The position numbers and the translations under genes were made by a program. Under the pieces are notes generated by a model that was given only the letters and a program-made list of their open reading frames with translations, was not told the origin of the DNA and ran no database searches. Shown here one piece after another: positions 1 to 8,362 of a stretch of DNA of 40,827 bases. The stretch is from Candidatus Obscuribacterales bacterium (GTDB lineage Bacteria; Cyanobacteriota; Vampirovibrionia; Obscuribacterales; Obscuribacteraceae), in assembly GCA_021732565.1 (NCBI GenBank), contig JAKFUT010000044.1, positions 1 to 40,827 on the forward strand, in the 5' to 3' direction. Every line of letters begins with the position of its first letter. The stretch's first letter is position 1.

Positions 1-180
1 TGAACGATGGTAACGAGGGTGTCGTCTCCCATCCTGATCCGGTGATCAAGAAAGGTGGTTTGAAGGATGGTGAAGAGGGCTTCGTCTCCCGCCCCGACCA
101 GGTGAACAAAAAAGGTGGTTTGAAAAAGGGCGAAGATGGTTTTATCTCTCGTCCCGATCAACCGAGTGACAAGGCTGAGC
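1..180 (+). repeat. Three tandem 60-bp coding repeats
   Basis: Bases 1-60, 61-120 and 121-180 align without gaps as 60-bp units (20 codons). The second is the closest match to both others and the third diverges in its last 20 bases. More units probably lie upstream of the window. Confidence 0.85.
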
Positions 181-539
181 AGGCTGATCGCGCACCAACC
201 GCGCCTTCGTCTCAACGCGATGTGCGGGGAATCGGCCGGGAACTGGGTGTCGCACCAACGGAGACTCGCGGTGCTCAGAAAGGCGATGCGATGAAGGATG
301 GTAAACCTGAGCCGAGACCTGGCGCCACCACCGAGACCAAAGACATACTGTCGCAGGCACCGCCGGAGCTAGCCGCATCAAAAAAGGATGCCTTGCCGGC
401 TGACGATAAAGGTGACAAGCCAAGTCAGGCTGGGACTGCACCAACTATGCGATCTGGCTATGACGGTGGCGTGCTGGGAATTGGACAAGCTCCCGAACAA
501 AAGCCGCAGGTCAAAAAGCCTGGTGCTCCAAAACCATAG
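3..539 (+). CDS. Repeat protein of unknown function, 5' end missing
   Basis: The reading frame is open from the first bases of the window, so the start codon lies upstream and the gene is partial. The visible N-terminal part is built of 20-residue units with the pattern KKGGLKDGEEGFVSRPDQ, of which two are complete and the tail of a third is seen before them. The remaining ~110 residues are low in complexity, rich in Lys, Pro, Ala, Asp and Gly, with no recognisable fold, and end in a Pro/Lys-rich tail. No catalytic motif, membrane segment or signal peptide is visible in this portion. The composition suggests a disordered, possibly secreted or surface-associated protein, but that is inference. 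The GTG at 42 is an internal codon, not a convincing start. Confidence 0.6.
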   Translation, partial: NDGNEGVVSHPDPVIKKGGLKDGEEGFVSRPDQVNKKGGLKKGEDGFISRPDQPSDKAEQADRAPTAPSSQRDVRGIGRELGVAPTETRGAQKGDAMKDGKPEPRPGATTETKDILSQAPPELAASKKDALPADDKGDKPSQAGTAPTMRSGYDGGVLGIGQAPEQKPQVKKPGAPKP

Positions 540-757
540 ACATGAGTTCGCTGGATCTCAACGTCGCAACTACTGGTTTGCACGTTATCGGCAATAGCAA
601 CGATTGAGAACAAAGAACGATCCGTCAATAATCTTCAGAACCTTATTGGTGAGGTGCAAACCGGCGTTATCCGCTGATGATAACAGCTTCAAGCATTGAG
701 GATTCAATGGTGCCTTTGATCGAGTACGACTGGTGGGCGAATATGGAAGGAGGAGTT

Positions 758-1468
758 ATGGAAAGAGACAATTTTGACGAAACTAATGATTGGAAAGATG
801 ACAGCTTCGATTCGGTTTGGGAAAATGCAGCAGCGGATCTCTATGGTGAAAATGAGGAGTCGGTCCGAAGCTCTTCTGAACGAGAGCCTCAAAGTAAGCT
901 CCATGAGGTGTTTGACGGACTTCGTACAGAAGTTGCAAGAATACTGCCAACGCCTTTTAAAGGAAAGCTCGGAGATGAGCAGAAGAAAGAACTGACCAAT
1001 TTTATGGGTTCAATGGTAACTCATGGATACGACGATGTCGGAGTAATAATGATTAACCAGCAGCTGGAAGGTTCGGGCTATAAGGCCTCCATATGGAAGG
1101 CCGGGCGCCAGCTGTTCTTGACTAACGAGGGCGATCCTGATCGATGGATCCTGACTATAACGGATAAGGATTCCGGGAAACCAACGGACACAATAGTTTC
1201 AAAAAAGGAACAGGAGTTTAGGGATTCTCAATTCAAACCAATGACAGCAAGTGACGGGAAGCCCATAAGCGTGACAATCGGATATGTGTTGACACCGAAA
1301 ATACCATTACAAATTAATGGACGAACTGAAACTGTGCCTTTCAACATGCCTCGCGGATCGGTGGCTCTCGAAACCAACGCACGTGGCGAAATTCAAGCGA
1401 ACCATTCAAATGGGCATAGGTACCATCTAAATCGGAAAGGTGGTAGTTGGAGCTGGTCACGCAAATAG
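758..1468 (+). CDS. Hypothetical protein, 236 aa
   Basis: I do not recognise this protein. The start at 758 is chosen because a strong ribosome-binding site (GGAAGGAGGAG, 745-755) sits directly upstream; the frame is open back to 677 but those starts lack such a site. The N-terminal ~60 residues are very acidic and probably disordered. Residues ~60-236 look globular, with a helical segment followed by beta-rich sequence (a YVLTPKIPLQ stretch and an Asn/Gly-rich end finishing in SWSWSRK). No membrane segment, signal peptide or catalytic motif is evident. It is probably a cytoplasmic lineage-specific protein. It is preceded by ~220 bp with no gene. Confidence 0.65.
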   Translation: MERDNFDETNDWKDDSFDSVWENAAADLYGENEESVRSSSEREPQSKLHEVFDGLRTEVARILPTPFKGKLGDEQKKELTNFMGSMVTHGYDDVGVIMINQQLEGSGYKASIWKAGRQLFLTNEGDPDRWILTITDKDSGKPTDTIVSKKEQEFRDSQFKPMTASDGKPISVTIGYVLTPKIPLQINGRTETVPFNMPRGSVALETNARGEIQANHSNGHRYHLNRKGGSWSWSRK

Positions 1469-1506
1469 CCGCGGTCGTCACCACCGGCTCAAGTTTTCAA
1501 CGAAAT

Positions 1507-1674
1507 ATGCCAATATACACTGATAATCTCAATGGATTGTTTCATCCGAAGCAGCAGGTGGTGGTGCTCTATGACCCGGACGACCCGGGCAAATCGCAAC
1601 CCGGTGAATATGGAGACAACACCGTCTGCATCAACATTGCCAGGAAAGGGAAGAGCACTGACAAGGATGTGTGA
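1507..1674 (+). CDS. Possible small ORF or gene fragment, 55 aa
   Basis: This short frame starts at an ATG 38 bases after the preceding stop. Its centre, GLFHPKQQVVVLYDPDDPG, resembles the beta-strand plus YDPxxP turn seen in DUF3592-type proteins, but only this fragment is present and no membrane helix accompanies it. No clear ribosome-binding site precedes the ATG. It could be a remnant of a larger gene, a genuine small protein or chance. Function unknown. Confidence 0.25.
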   Translation: MPIYTDNLNGLFHPKQQVVVLYDPDDPGKSQPGEYGDNTVCINIARKGKSTDKDV

Positions 1675-1789
1675 CTTGTCAGTGCGTTCCCGTCCAAGTT
1701 GATTCGGTGAGCACAATAAATGGCCACTCATGCTCTCAGTTCGCTCCCGGGTTTCAGAGAAATCTTAATTCGATTGAGAGATAGGTAGA

Positions 1790-1842
1790 CATTACCGCAA
1801 GATTGAGGTTCCCTCAAGCGTCCAGCTGGTTGCATGGTAATG
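1790..1842. repeat. Nested inverted repeat upstream of the 1897 gene
   Basis: CATTACC at 1790-1796 pairs with GGTAATG at 1836-1842, and inside it TTGAGG (1803-1808) pairs with CCTCAA (1812-1817) across a 3-base loop. There is no T-run, so it is not a typical terminator. It may be a leader structure for the gene starting at 1897. Confidence 0.35.
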
Positions 1843-1896
1843 GTTGATTGCTACACGCATTAGGACTCGTGTAACTTGTTCTTGAGGAGGATAGTG

Positions 1897-2289
1897 ATGA
1901 ATATCGCAGGAGTAATCTTGCTGTTACTGATATTGTCGATTCCAGTGCTTCCCGTGTTCGCGGCGGAATCCTGCAATGAGGAAACCGGAGCGGAGTGGAA
2001 TGTCGCTCACGACATATTGGCCGGTATGATGAACGAACGGGCAGATGTTAGATGTGATCCGATGGCGCATGAGTTGCTCGGTGACGTATACAGAGCCGCT
2101 GGCATGATGGAAGATGCAAGAGTGGAGTATCAGATTTCTGATCTACTTGCAGAGCAGCACCAGCCTGTGGTGAGGTGGGAGGTGTTGACATTTACGGGCG
2201 AAAGAGGCCGGCAGGGTACAGTGCGAGCCGGAACTGATCGACAGAGAGCAGCGGTTGAATCGTCACGAGCGAAAAACAATCGCGAGTAA
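1897..2289 (+). CDS. Secreted or periplasmic TPR-like small protein, 130 aa
   Basis: The start at 1897 is supported by GAGGAGG at 1884-1890. Residues 1-25 are a signal peptide with a long hydrophobic core and an AFA-A cleavage region. The mature part contains one TPR-like helical pair (AHELLGDVYRAAGMMEDARVEY, with the usual small and aromatic positions) at about residues 64-85, followed by a charged Arg-rich tail. Cys residues occur at ~28 and ~56. The protein is too short for a TPR superhelix on its own and may be an adaptor. The Arg-rich C-terminus is of low complexity. Function unknown. Confidence 0.6.
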   Translation: MNIAGVILLLLILSIPVLPVFAAESCNEETGAEWNVAHDILAGMMNERADVRCDPMAHELLGDVYRAAGMMEDARVEYQISDLLAEQHQPVVRWEVLTFTGERGRQGTVRAGTDRQRAAVESSRAKNNRE

Positions 2290-2558
2290 GGCAGAATGAT
2301 TTATAGACGACTCCACCCGAAAGTTTGTTCTTTTCCAAAAGTCGGGCTGGCGATTGTTGCCATTGATCGGAAAAATAGTTCCCGAATCGGTACCGCAATT
2401 GGTACGCCAGAGGCACCGTCTGCGGTACCGATTCGGAGCTGCCTCCTCGGGCTTGAAATCCTCGTGAAGTAAAAGTTTTGGGGTGTTTCTGATGTCCGGA
2501 AATTGACTCGAAGCAATCACTTGTTGGCGTGAACGAGTAGAACCACCAGGAGCAAAAG

Positions 2559-3107
2559 ATGATAGAAGATGGAATGGAGTTATCGGAACCAAACGACGTT
2601 GATTCGGATTTTTCTGATGAGCAATGGTTGAGGGGGTACCTTCTCAACTCAAACTGCCGACAATGAGTTTAGCAGAAGTGACAGCATTATCGACAACGGT
2701 ACTGGAGCGAACTTGGCCACAGCACATCGCAGAAATGAAGCCCGAACAAATTGCCGCATTGTCGAACGATCAAATCAAAGCGCTGTCGCTGTGGCTGTCA
2801 TGTCCCCTGCCGACGTGCTGATCAAATCAGAGCACTTTCCCGCGGAAAAATCACTGGATTCTCCAGAGAGCAAATTGGCGCCATGAGTCCAACGCAGTTC
2901 CAAGCAAATATTGACGAGAACGCAGCAAGGCAAACACCGCCAAAACCGGACGCTCACAGCAGGGCACTACAACCAGAACATCTTTTCAAAAGGCGGCGAC
3001 CACGACATATTCTGAAAAGTGCCCAAAGGTGGCGACCAGCCTACTGGCAAAGATTGAAGGTCTTGGCAAAGTTGAGGAAGCGAAAAACAACACACTTTAC
3101 GGAATGA
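2559..3107 (+). pseudogene. Decayed gene with repeating QIxALS motifs
   Basis: An ATG at 2559 with an upstream AGGAG reads about 33 codons and then stops. The frame starting at 2624 continues with MSLAEVTALS ... PEQIAALSNDQIKALS and stops at 2821. The frame covering 2751-3107 then resumes the same motif pattern, with ADQIRALSRGKITGFS and REQIGAMSPTQF. The motif (xxQIxALS, ~8-residue helical repeat) thus jumps between frames at least twice, which is the signature of one gene broken by small indels. Related Q-I-x-A-L-T/S repeats occur in bacterial surface and repeat proteins. Whether the breaks are real or assembly errors cannot be told from the sequence alone. Confidence 0.45.
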
Positions 3108-3455
3108 ACTCTCGCGGAATTGGGGTTCGTTGAGTGGTGCAATCTATCATGTTTCGCATTGGTTAGTACAACAATGAACAGCGTTGGCAGGCGCTGAAGG
3201 GGGTGCGTGGAATGGCTGCCCTGAGAACGATAAGGAGGTAACTGTAGCGTTCAATTGCCGACAGTATGAGGGGGCTGTAGCAATGCAGCGCCTCTGCTTG
3301 CCTCGCGTTGCGGCAACCTTCTTGTTCAGCTTTTGTCGCTGAATGCTCGTCTTTTTGATGGTTCCCACGCGACGCTCAAAGAAGGCACGTGAATAAATGT
3401 CTGAAAAGGTGAGCCACGAGAGAAGGGGCGAGCAGTTCTCGTCTTCGTCTTCTTC
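3108..3455. other. Intergenic, nothing recognised
   Basis: About 350 bases between the decayed repeat gene and the end of the binding-protein gene. Only short frames without ribosome-binding sites are present. I see no RNA gene and no convincing terminator. Confidence 0.5.
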
Positions 3456-4655
3456 TTAGTTTCTTCGCTGGCCGTCTGCAAGACTTTGACAGTACTGTCT
3501 TGCTTCACCATGGTCGATGCGTTTGACAATTAACGGGAAATCAAGTTCTCGTTTTGCGTCGAATTTAATTTTACCAACAAGCCCTTCTTGCGAAGACAGC
3601 CCGGCCAGTGATTCTCGCAGACTCGTCTTCGTTGTGCTGCTTTCTTTTGCGGCCGCTTGCACTAGCTTGAGGGTATCGTAAGCAAACGCACCTACGAAGC
3701 AAGGTTTTGAGTGATATTTGGTCTCGTAGCTCTTCACGAAAGAACTCTTGACCGGGTCAGTTGAGTTAGCCTGAAATGCCGTGTCCGGAAAATAGACTCC
3801 TTCATTCGCCGATTTGGTTTGCTCCATAAAATAAGGAATGGAGAGAGTTGAGACGGTCAGCACCGTGCCTTTATAACTTTGCTCTTTGAGCTGGCGAATT
3901 GCCGCAGCATATGCCGGACCAAAACCTGACACAAATACCGCATCCGGAGATTGAGCGGTCAATTTACTCAGTTGGCTGCGAACATCTTTGTCCATAATAC
4001 CAAAGGTCTCTGTTGCAGACACTTTCCCGCCGAGGCTCTCAAAGGTCTTTTTGAACTCATTGTTTGTTGCAACGCCAAATTCGTTGTTTATATAGAGAAT
4101 GGCTGCAGACTTGCGTTTTAATTCTTTCGCGGCCAAGCGTGCCATGCTCTCAGCCTGTTTCTCGGCATCAATGAAGACACGAAATACCCATTCGTTATCT
4201 TTCGTTATTCCAGGACCGGCAACAACTGTGCTAACAATGGGTACCATCTTTTGCTTCGCCATCGGTGCCAGATTGCACGTCACTACATCACCGGTGGAGA
4301 GAACAACAGGTACATTACTCATGGACAGTTTGTTAAAAGCCAGTATCGCATCCTTCGGACTGTCTTTACTGTCTTCATACAAAATCTCCACTCGCTTGCC
4401 GCCTATGCCCCCGGAATTATTTATGTCTTCGGCTGCAATGTCTAATGCATTTTTTACTTCTACTCCTAATGATGCTTGCGGCCCGGTCAAAAATACAATT
4501 GCGCCTACCTTATAGCTCTCCTGATCTGCGGCTATTCCCTTGGTTCCTTCGGCTACTTGCGAGCAGCCGAACAGAAAAAACGATATAGTTAACATCATTG
4601 CAGTGTACGGCGCGTAGCTATTTTTGCTCAATTGCTTAACCTCTATTTTTGTCAC
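3456..4655 (-). CDS. ABC transporter substrate-binding lipoprotein, branched-chain amino acid type
   Basis: This is a 399-residue Leu/Ile/Val-binding-type protein (type 1 periplasmic binding fold). The N-terminus has a hydrophobic segment ending in LFLFGC-like lipobox residues with Cys31, so it is probably anchored as a lipoprotein. The mature domain opens with VGAIVFLTGPQASLG and AAEDINNSGGIGGKRVEI, the family hallmark, and continues with the usual two-lobe pattern (YEDSKDSP, VFVSGFGPAYAAAIRQLKE). It starts with GTG at 4655; an internal ATG pair at ~4598 is an alternative that still keeps the lipobox. It lies 62 bp downstream of the ATPase gene on the same strand and is probably the last gene of the liv-like operon. 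The actual ligand (amino acid, amide, urea or other) cannot be assigned. Confidence 0.88.
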   Translation of the reverse strand: MTKIEVKQLSKNSYAPYTAMMLTISFFLFGCSQVAEGTKGIAADQESYKVGAIVFLTGPQASLGVEVKNALDIAAEDINNSGGIGGKRVEILYEDSKDSPKDAILAFNKLSMSNVPVVLSTGDVVTCNLAPMAKQKMVPIVSTVVAGPGITKDNEWVFRVFIDAEKQAESMARLAAKELKRKSAAILYINNEFGVATNNEFKKTFESLGGKVSATETFGIMDKDVRSQLSKLTAQSPDAVFVSGFGPAYAAAIRQLKEQSYKGTVLTVSTLSIPYFMEQTKSANEGVYFPDTAFQANSTDPVKSSFVKSYETKYHSKPCFVGAFAYDTLKLVQAAAKESSTTKTSLRESLAGLSSQEGLVGKIKFDAKRELDFPLIVKRIDHGEARQYCQSLADGQRRN

Positions 4656-4717
4656 TGCTGAGCCTGGTCCAAGTGTCAGTCCGGTGAAACCAGTCTATAT
4701 CCGTGGTGAAAGAAACG

Positions 4718-6310
4718 CTAACTGCCAGTCACAGTCGAAGGTATGGCAATGAGTATTCCCGCAAGATCTAACTTAGCCATGATCGTTTCTGTCAATTCTT
4801 CCACGCGTTTGGGATCAAGGGCAGAAAATGGTTCGTCTAGTAAACCTATTGTGAGGTGCCGATTGCCCAACACAGAATTGGTTAGAACCCGTTGACGTTC
4901 GCCGCCGCTCAAGTCGGACACTCGTTTCTTATGAAAACAGGAGAGCGATTCTGTGTCGCTGTTGTTGGCGATTTCCAGGCTTTCTTTAACTGTCAACGTT
5001 GCAAAGAAATTATCACGTGCCCGCAACAACGATAGTCCTGCCGATGATCTTTGCCATGGACGCATTTTATCCACTGGTCTATTGTTCACCAAAATTTTCC
5101 CGGATGATACAGGTAGCAAACCGGCAATCGCTTCCAGCAAAGTTGTCTTACCCCAGCCGTTTGGCGCGTGAAGAATAGCTATCTGTCCCCGCGCGATCTT
5201 AAATGACAAGCCTCTGATGCCGTCGTCGGCTATCTCTCCTATTACCAGGCGCCTACCACGATGCACTACTAAATCTTGGACCTCGAAAATTATATCCAAG
5301 TCTTGGACATGTGCCGGTGCTACTTGTGTTAACGTTGCACCGTTGACCAGTGGTAGATTAACCACCGCGCCAGCATCGCCGGCGAGTCGATCAATAATGT
5401 GTTGAAAGTCGGTATCGCACGATCGCTCTCTTCTAACATCTTCAGGACGCTCCGTGAATATTTTCCCCTCACGCAGTGTCCAGACTTTGGTCGCTATCTT
5501 CATGATGTGGGAGATATTGAAGATATGCTCAATAATGACAATGGTGATTTTGCCTGACGAAGACAAGCTTTCTAGCAGGCTCAATACTTCATGCATACCG
5601 CGAGCATCCAACCCGGATAGCGGTTCATCTAGAAAAAGTATTCGCGCACCCGACTGCACTGCTCTAGCTATTGCTACACGTTTAGATTGACCTAACGAGA
5701 GCTCGTCCGGAGACTTATTGCTTAGTTCCGCAATGCCTAGATCGGCGAGCACAAGCTGTGTCGCTTGCGAAATTGAACGTTCTTGTCGTCGCCATGCGTT
5801 TGGTTTGAGAAAGGCCCATAGGGGGTTCTCCCCGATTTGCTCCGGGCTGGCGACAGCAACATTATCGCTGAGATCTAATGACGGTAGCAGTCGCACATCT
5901 TGCCACATTCGGGCCACGCCTGCTTTCGCCAGGCGTTCAGGTGTAAAATGCTGAAACGGATTCAAGCTAGACCACCATTTCCGCGGAAAGCGAAAACTTT
6001 CGGTGCTCTGGTCAACTGCAATGTCTATTTCGCCGGCATCAGGCTCTAGATTACCTGTAAGAATGTTGATCAAGGTTGTCTTGCCAGCACCATTGTCGCC
6101 GCGAAGCAAAACAATCTCGCCTTGTTGGAGGCCTACCGACAAGTCATCTAGAACCACCTGACCGCCGTATGATTTAGTTAAGTTAGAAATGCTGAGTGCG
6201 GGGCGCGACTCGGCGGGAGCAACTTGGGCTACAGAAGTTTGATCTCCAGAGGCTCGCAATAGGTTTCTCTGGAGTCTTTGTGGGGTGTTGGTCGTCGTTG
6301 GTGCAATCAT
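4718..6310 (-). CDS. Fused two-domain ABC ATPase (LivG-LivF type)
   Basis: This cytoplasmic ATPase energises the LivH/LivM-type permease. In branched-chain amino acid systems LivG and LivF are normally separate proteins, and here they are one 530-residue chain. Domain 1 has Walker A GDNGAGKTT (71-79), a Q-loop Gln ~137, signature LSLGQ (204-208), Walker B ILFLDEP (224-230) and an H-loop His262. Domain 2 has a Walker A region APNGWGKTT (382-390, first Gly replaced by Ala), signature LSGGE (467-471) and Walker B LLDEP. It shows no obvious Q-loop Gln and no H-loop His, and ends abruptly after Walker B. I chose the ATG at 6310 (13 bp after the livM stop, GGGACAG upstream); an in-frame TTG at 6349 would overlap livM. 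Confidence 0.88.
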   Translation of the reverse strand: MIAPTTTNTPQRLQRNLLRASGDQTSVAQVAPAESRPALSISNLTKSYGGQVVLDDLSVGLQQGEIVLLRGDNGAGKTTLINILTGNLEPDAGEIDIAVDQSTESFRFPRKWWSSLNPFQHFTPERLAKAGVARMWQDVRLLPSLDLSDNVAVASPEQIGENPLWAFLKPNAWRRQERSISQATQLVLADLGIAELSNKSPDELSLGQSKRVAIARAVQSGARILFLDEPLSGLDARGMHEVLSLLESLSSSGKITIVIIEHIFNISHIMKIATKVWTLREGKIFTERPEDVRRERSCDTDFQHIIDRLAGDAGAVVNLPLVNGATLTQVAPAHVQDLDIIFEVQDLVVHRGRRLVIGEIADDGIRGLSFKIARGQIAILHAPNGWGKTTLLEAIAGLLPVSSGKILVNNRPVDKMRPWQRSSAGLSLLRARDNFFATLTVKESLEIANNSDTESLSCFHKKRVSDLSGGERQRVLTNSVLGNRHLTIGLLDEPFSALDPKRVEELTETIMAKLDLAGILIAIPSTVTGS

Positions 6311-6323
6311 TGAATCTGTCCCG

Positions 6324-7223
6324 TTAAGAAATGCGATATGACCCGGCAAGGCCCTGAGGTCTAAAATGCATCATCAATATGAGGATGAGTCCGTAGATCA
6401 GAAGCCTCAAATTTGAAGCAATCGTGTCAGGCATCGCACAAAACCTTAATAACTCAGGTATAGCAAGTAAGACAATTGCGCCGACAATCGGTCCGCGAAA
6501 GTTTCCGGTACCGCCGACTAGCACCATGCACAGTACCGCCATCGATTCGTCAAGCGAAGCAATAGTCGGATCGACATAGTTAACGTATGAAGCGTACAGT
6601 GCGCCACCAAATGCCGCCATTGCACACGAAATTGCGATCGCTTGGATCTTCGCCAATCGCACATTCTTTCCCATACCTCTGGTAACCAATTCGTCATCGC
6701 GCATGGATTGCAGCACACGTGACCAGGGAGAACGCAGAAGGACACGTGAGAGAAGCATGCAGACGATCAGTGCACCGAATGCTAACGCTGCGGTGCTCTC
6801 TATATCGGTTAACTGCATGCCGAAGAATGAGGGTTTCGGTATGTTCGTCAGACCAAAAGTGCCGTTGGTCAGATTCGACCAGGTGCCTGGTTCGCTGTTC
6901 GGGCTGGTCCAATTTTGAAAAAGGCTGAATAGCATTTGCTGTACGGCAAGTGAAATCAGTACGAAGGAATCACCGCGCAATCGCCATGCCGGCACCGATA
7001 TCGCCAAACTCATCAGCCCTGCAATCACCATTCCAAGCAGAGATGCGGGGATAAAGTCCATGCCCGATTTAGTTGTTGCCAGTGCATATGTGTAGCAGCC
7101 CACAGCGAAATAACTGGCCTGGGCCATGGTTAAAAGTCCGCAATAGCCGCTGACTATATTGAGGCTGGCAGCGACAATTCCATAGATACTCATGAAAATC
7201 ATGAGGTGCAAGGCGTAATTCAT
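6324..7223 (-). CDS. livM: Branched-chain amino acid type ABC permease, LivM family
   Basis: This is an inner-membrane permease subunit of about 300 residues with roughly eight to ten hydrophobic helices. Family features are visible: the N-terminal NIVSGYCGLLTMAQASYFAVG segment (loop with the conserved GxxS/A-LGQA-like pattern), GGTGNFRGPIVGAI in the cytoplasmic coupling region, and the C-terminal HFRPQGLAGS ending typical of LivM. The ATG at 7223 overlaps the TGA of livH in an ATGA arrangement and has GGAGGC upstream, indicating translational coupling. The frame runs upstream to 7337 inside livH, but those starts would encode an atypical N-terminus. It should pair with the LivH-type subunit and the fused ATPase. 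Substrate not assignable. Confidence 0.88.
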   Translation of the reverse strand: MNYALHLMIFMSIYGIVAASLNIVSGYCGLLTMAQASYFAVGCYTYALATTKSGMDFIPASLLGMVIAGLMSLAISVPAWRLRGDSFVLISLAVQQMLFSLFQNWTSPNSEPGTWSNLTNGTFGLTNIPKPSFFGMQLTDIESTAALAFGALIVCMLLSRVLLRSPWSRVLQSMRDDELVTRGMGKNVRLAKIQAIAISCAMAAFGGALYASYVNYVDPTIASLDESMAVLCMVLVGGTGNFRGPIVGAIVLLAIPELLRFCAMPDTIASNLRLLIYGLILILMMHFRPQGLAGSYRIS

Positions 7224-8089
7224 GAGGCTGCCTCCAATCGCATTCTGAAAGAGAGCATTCCCTCGGGACGAATCAACAATACCGCCGCCAATACTGCAAA
7301 TGTGAAAGCTTCTGCCCATTGCGCAGAGAACACCCATATCACCATTGCTCTTATTAAGCTTAGGCAGATGGCGCCAATGATTGGTCCATTGAATGACTTG
7401 CGCCCACCGATAATCACTCCGACAATGGCAAGCAAAACGGCAGTCAAGCCGCCGTGAGCATCGAAACCAATGTCGTAGGCTACCAGCAGTGAGCTAACGG
7501 AACAAAGTGCGCCCGAAGCGGCGAAGCTTGCAATGCGCATAACTGAGAGATTGTGTCCGCGCAGAACAAATTCAGTTGCATTGTCCGCCATTGCCCGAAA
7601 TCGGGTGCCGGCCTTGCTGCCATGCAAGACGACGAAGTACAACGTGAGGACCATAACCGATACTACTACGGAAATTTGTTGAGACTGCGTAAGAATGATG
7701 CCTGAAAAAGTGGAGACGGTATCGACACCGGTGCGCAGTACTTTTGTTTCATTTCCCCAGAAAATTGCCGCGCACTGTGATAACAGAATATAAACACCCA
7801 ATGAAGAGACCATGTGCGCTCCGGAGGATGCGCCTTTTGTGTCCAATGGACCATGATTGAACATCTCACAACCGATCGACAAAAGGGTGCCGCACAATAC
7901 AGCGACAAAAACTGCCGCTGGCACGGGTATCAGGTTTTGCAGGCATGCCCAAGCAACGAAAGGCACCAGCGTATAGATTCCCGCCAATGCAATGTAGAAG
8001 ACACGCGTGGGTACGTATACCACTGAAAATGCCGCAGCAAGTAGTGCCAGAGATAGTCCTGAAATAAGGCCATTAACGATGATCTGCAT
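7220..8089 (-). CDS. livH: Branched-chain amino acid type ABC permease, LivH family
   Basis: This 289-residue inner-membrane permease is the first gene of the minus-strand transporter operon. The start MQIIVNGLISGLSLALLAAAFSVVY is the classic LivH opening (Q-x-x-x-N-G-L-x-x-G). Further along are RAMADNATEFVLRGHNL (the conserved cytoplasmic region preceding the coupling helix) and GVIIGGRKSFNGPIIGA, the LivH equivalent of the GG-x3-GP-x-G coupling motif. About eight hydrophobic segments are visible and the length matches the family. Its stop overlaps the livM start by four bases. Upstream lies a 273-bp gap shared with the divergent second binding-protein gene. Confidence 0.88.
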   Translation of the reverse strand: MQIIVNGLISGLSLALLAAAFSVVYVPTRVFYIALAGIYTLVPFVAWACLQNLIPVPAAVFVAVLCGTLLSIGCEMFNHGPLDTKGASSGAHMVSSLGVYILLSQCAAIFWGNETKVLRTGVDTVSTFSGIILTQSQQISVVVSVMVLTLYFVVLHGSKAGTRFRAMADNATEFVLRGHNLSVMRIASFAASGALCSVSSLLVAYDIGFDAHGGLTAVLLAIVGVIIGGRKSFNGPIIGAICLSLIRAMVIWVFSAQWAEAFTFAVLAAVLLIRPEGMLSFRMRLEAAS

Positions 8090-8246
8090 TCAGCGTGGTA
8101 GCATCTGTCTAGACAAAAGGAGAGAAGCTCCTGGATTGTAAGGTAGACGGCACTTTTAGCCAACACGGTAATTCCCATAGTAAACCGGCTGAAGCAATAC
8201 TGCATTCAAATCCATGGACAAAATACGCTTACATTCAGGATTGTTC

Positions 8247-8271
8247 AGCTCTTTCCTCAAAAAGAGCAGGG
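8247..8271. repeat. Inverted repeat between divergent liv genes
   Basis: GCTCTTT and AAAGAGC face each other across about seven bases in the 273-bp gap between livH and the divergent binding-protein gene. It could be an operator or part of an untranslated leader. No T-run in either direction argues against a standard terminator. Confidence 0.3.
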
Positions 8272-8362
8272 CAAGAGCCTGCTCCAAATTCTTCTCACAG
8301 TTGCCAATCTACTCGGTCAATGTTTCAATTAACGCAGAATAGTACAACCGAGGCTTAACAAC

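Noticed and set aside
142-444. Minus-strand frame of 100 codons opposite the repeat protein
   Set aside because: No ribosome-binding site, composition of an antisense shadow, and the plus strand shows clear codon-level repeats.
3147-3368. Minus-strand 73-codon frame before the binding-protein gene end
   Set aside because: No ribosome-binding site, no recognisable motif, Thr/Ser/Cys-rich chance composition.
6311-6349. TTG start of the fused ATPase at 6349
   Set aside because: It overlaps livM and lacks a Shine-Dalgarno; ATG at 6310 has GGGACAG upstream.
7224-7337. Upstream start of the livM frame at 7337
   Set aside because: It would lie inside livH and add an atypical N-terminus; the ATGA overlap at 7220-7223 with GGAGGC is much better.
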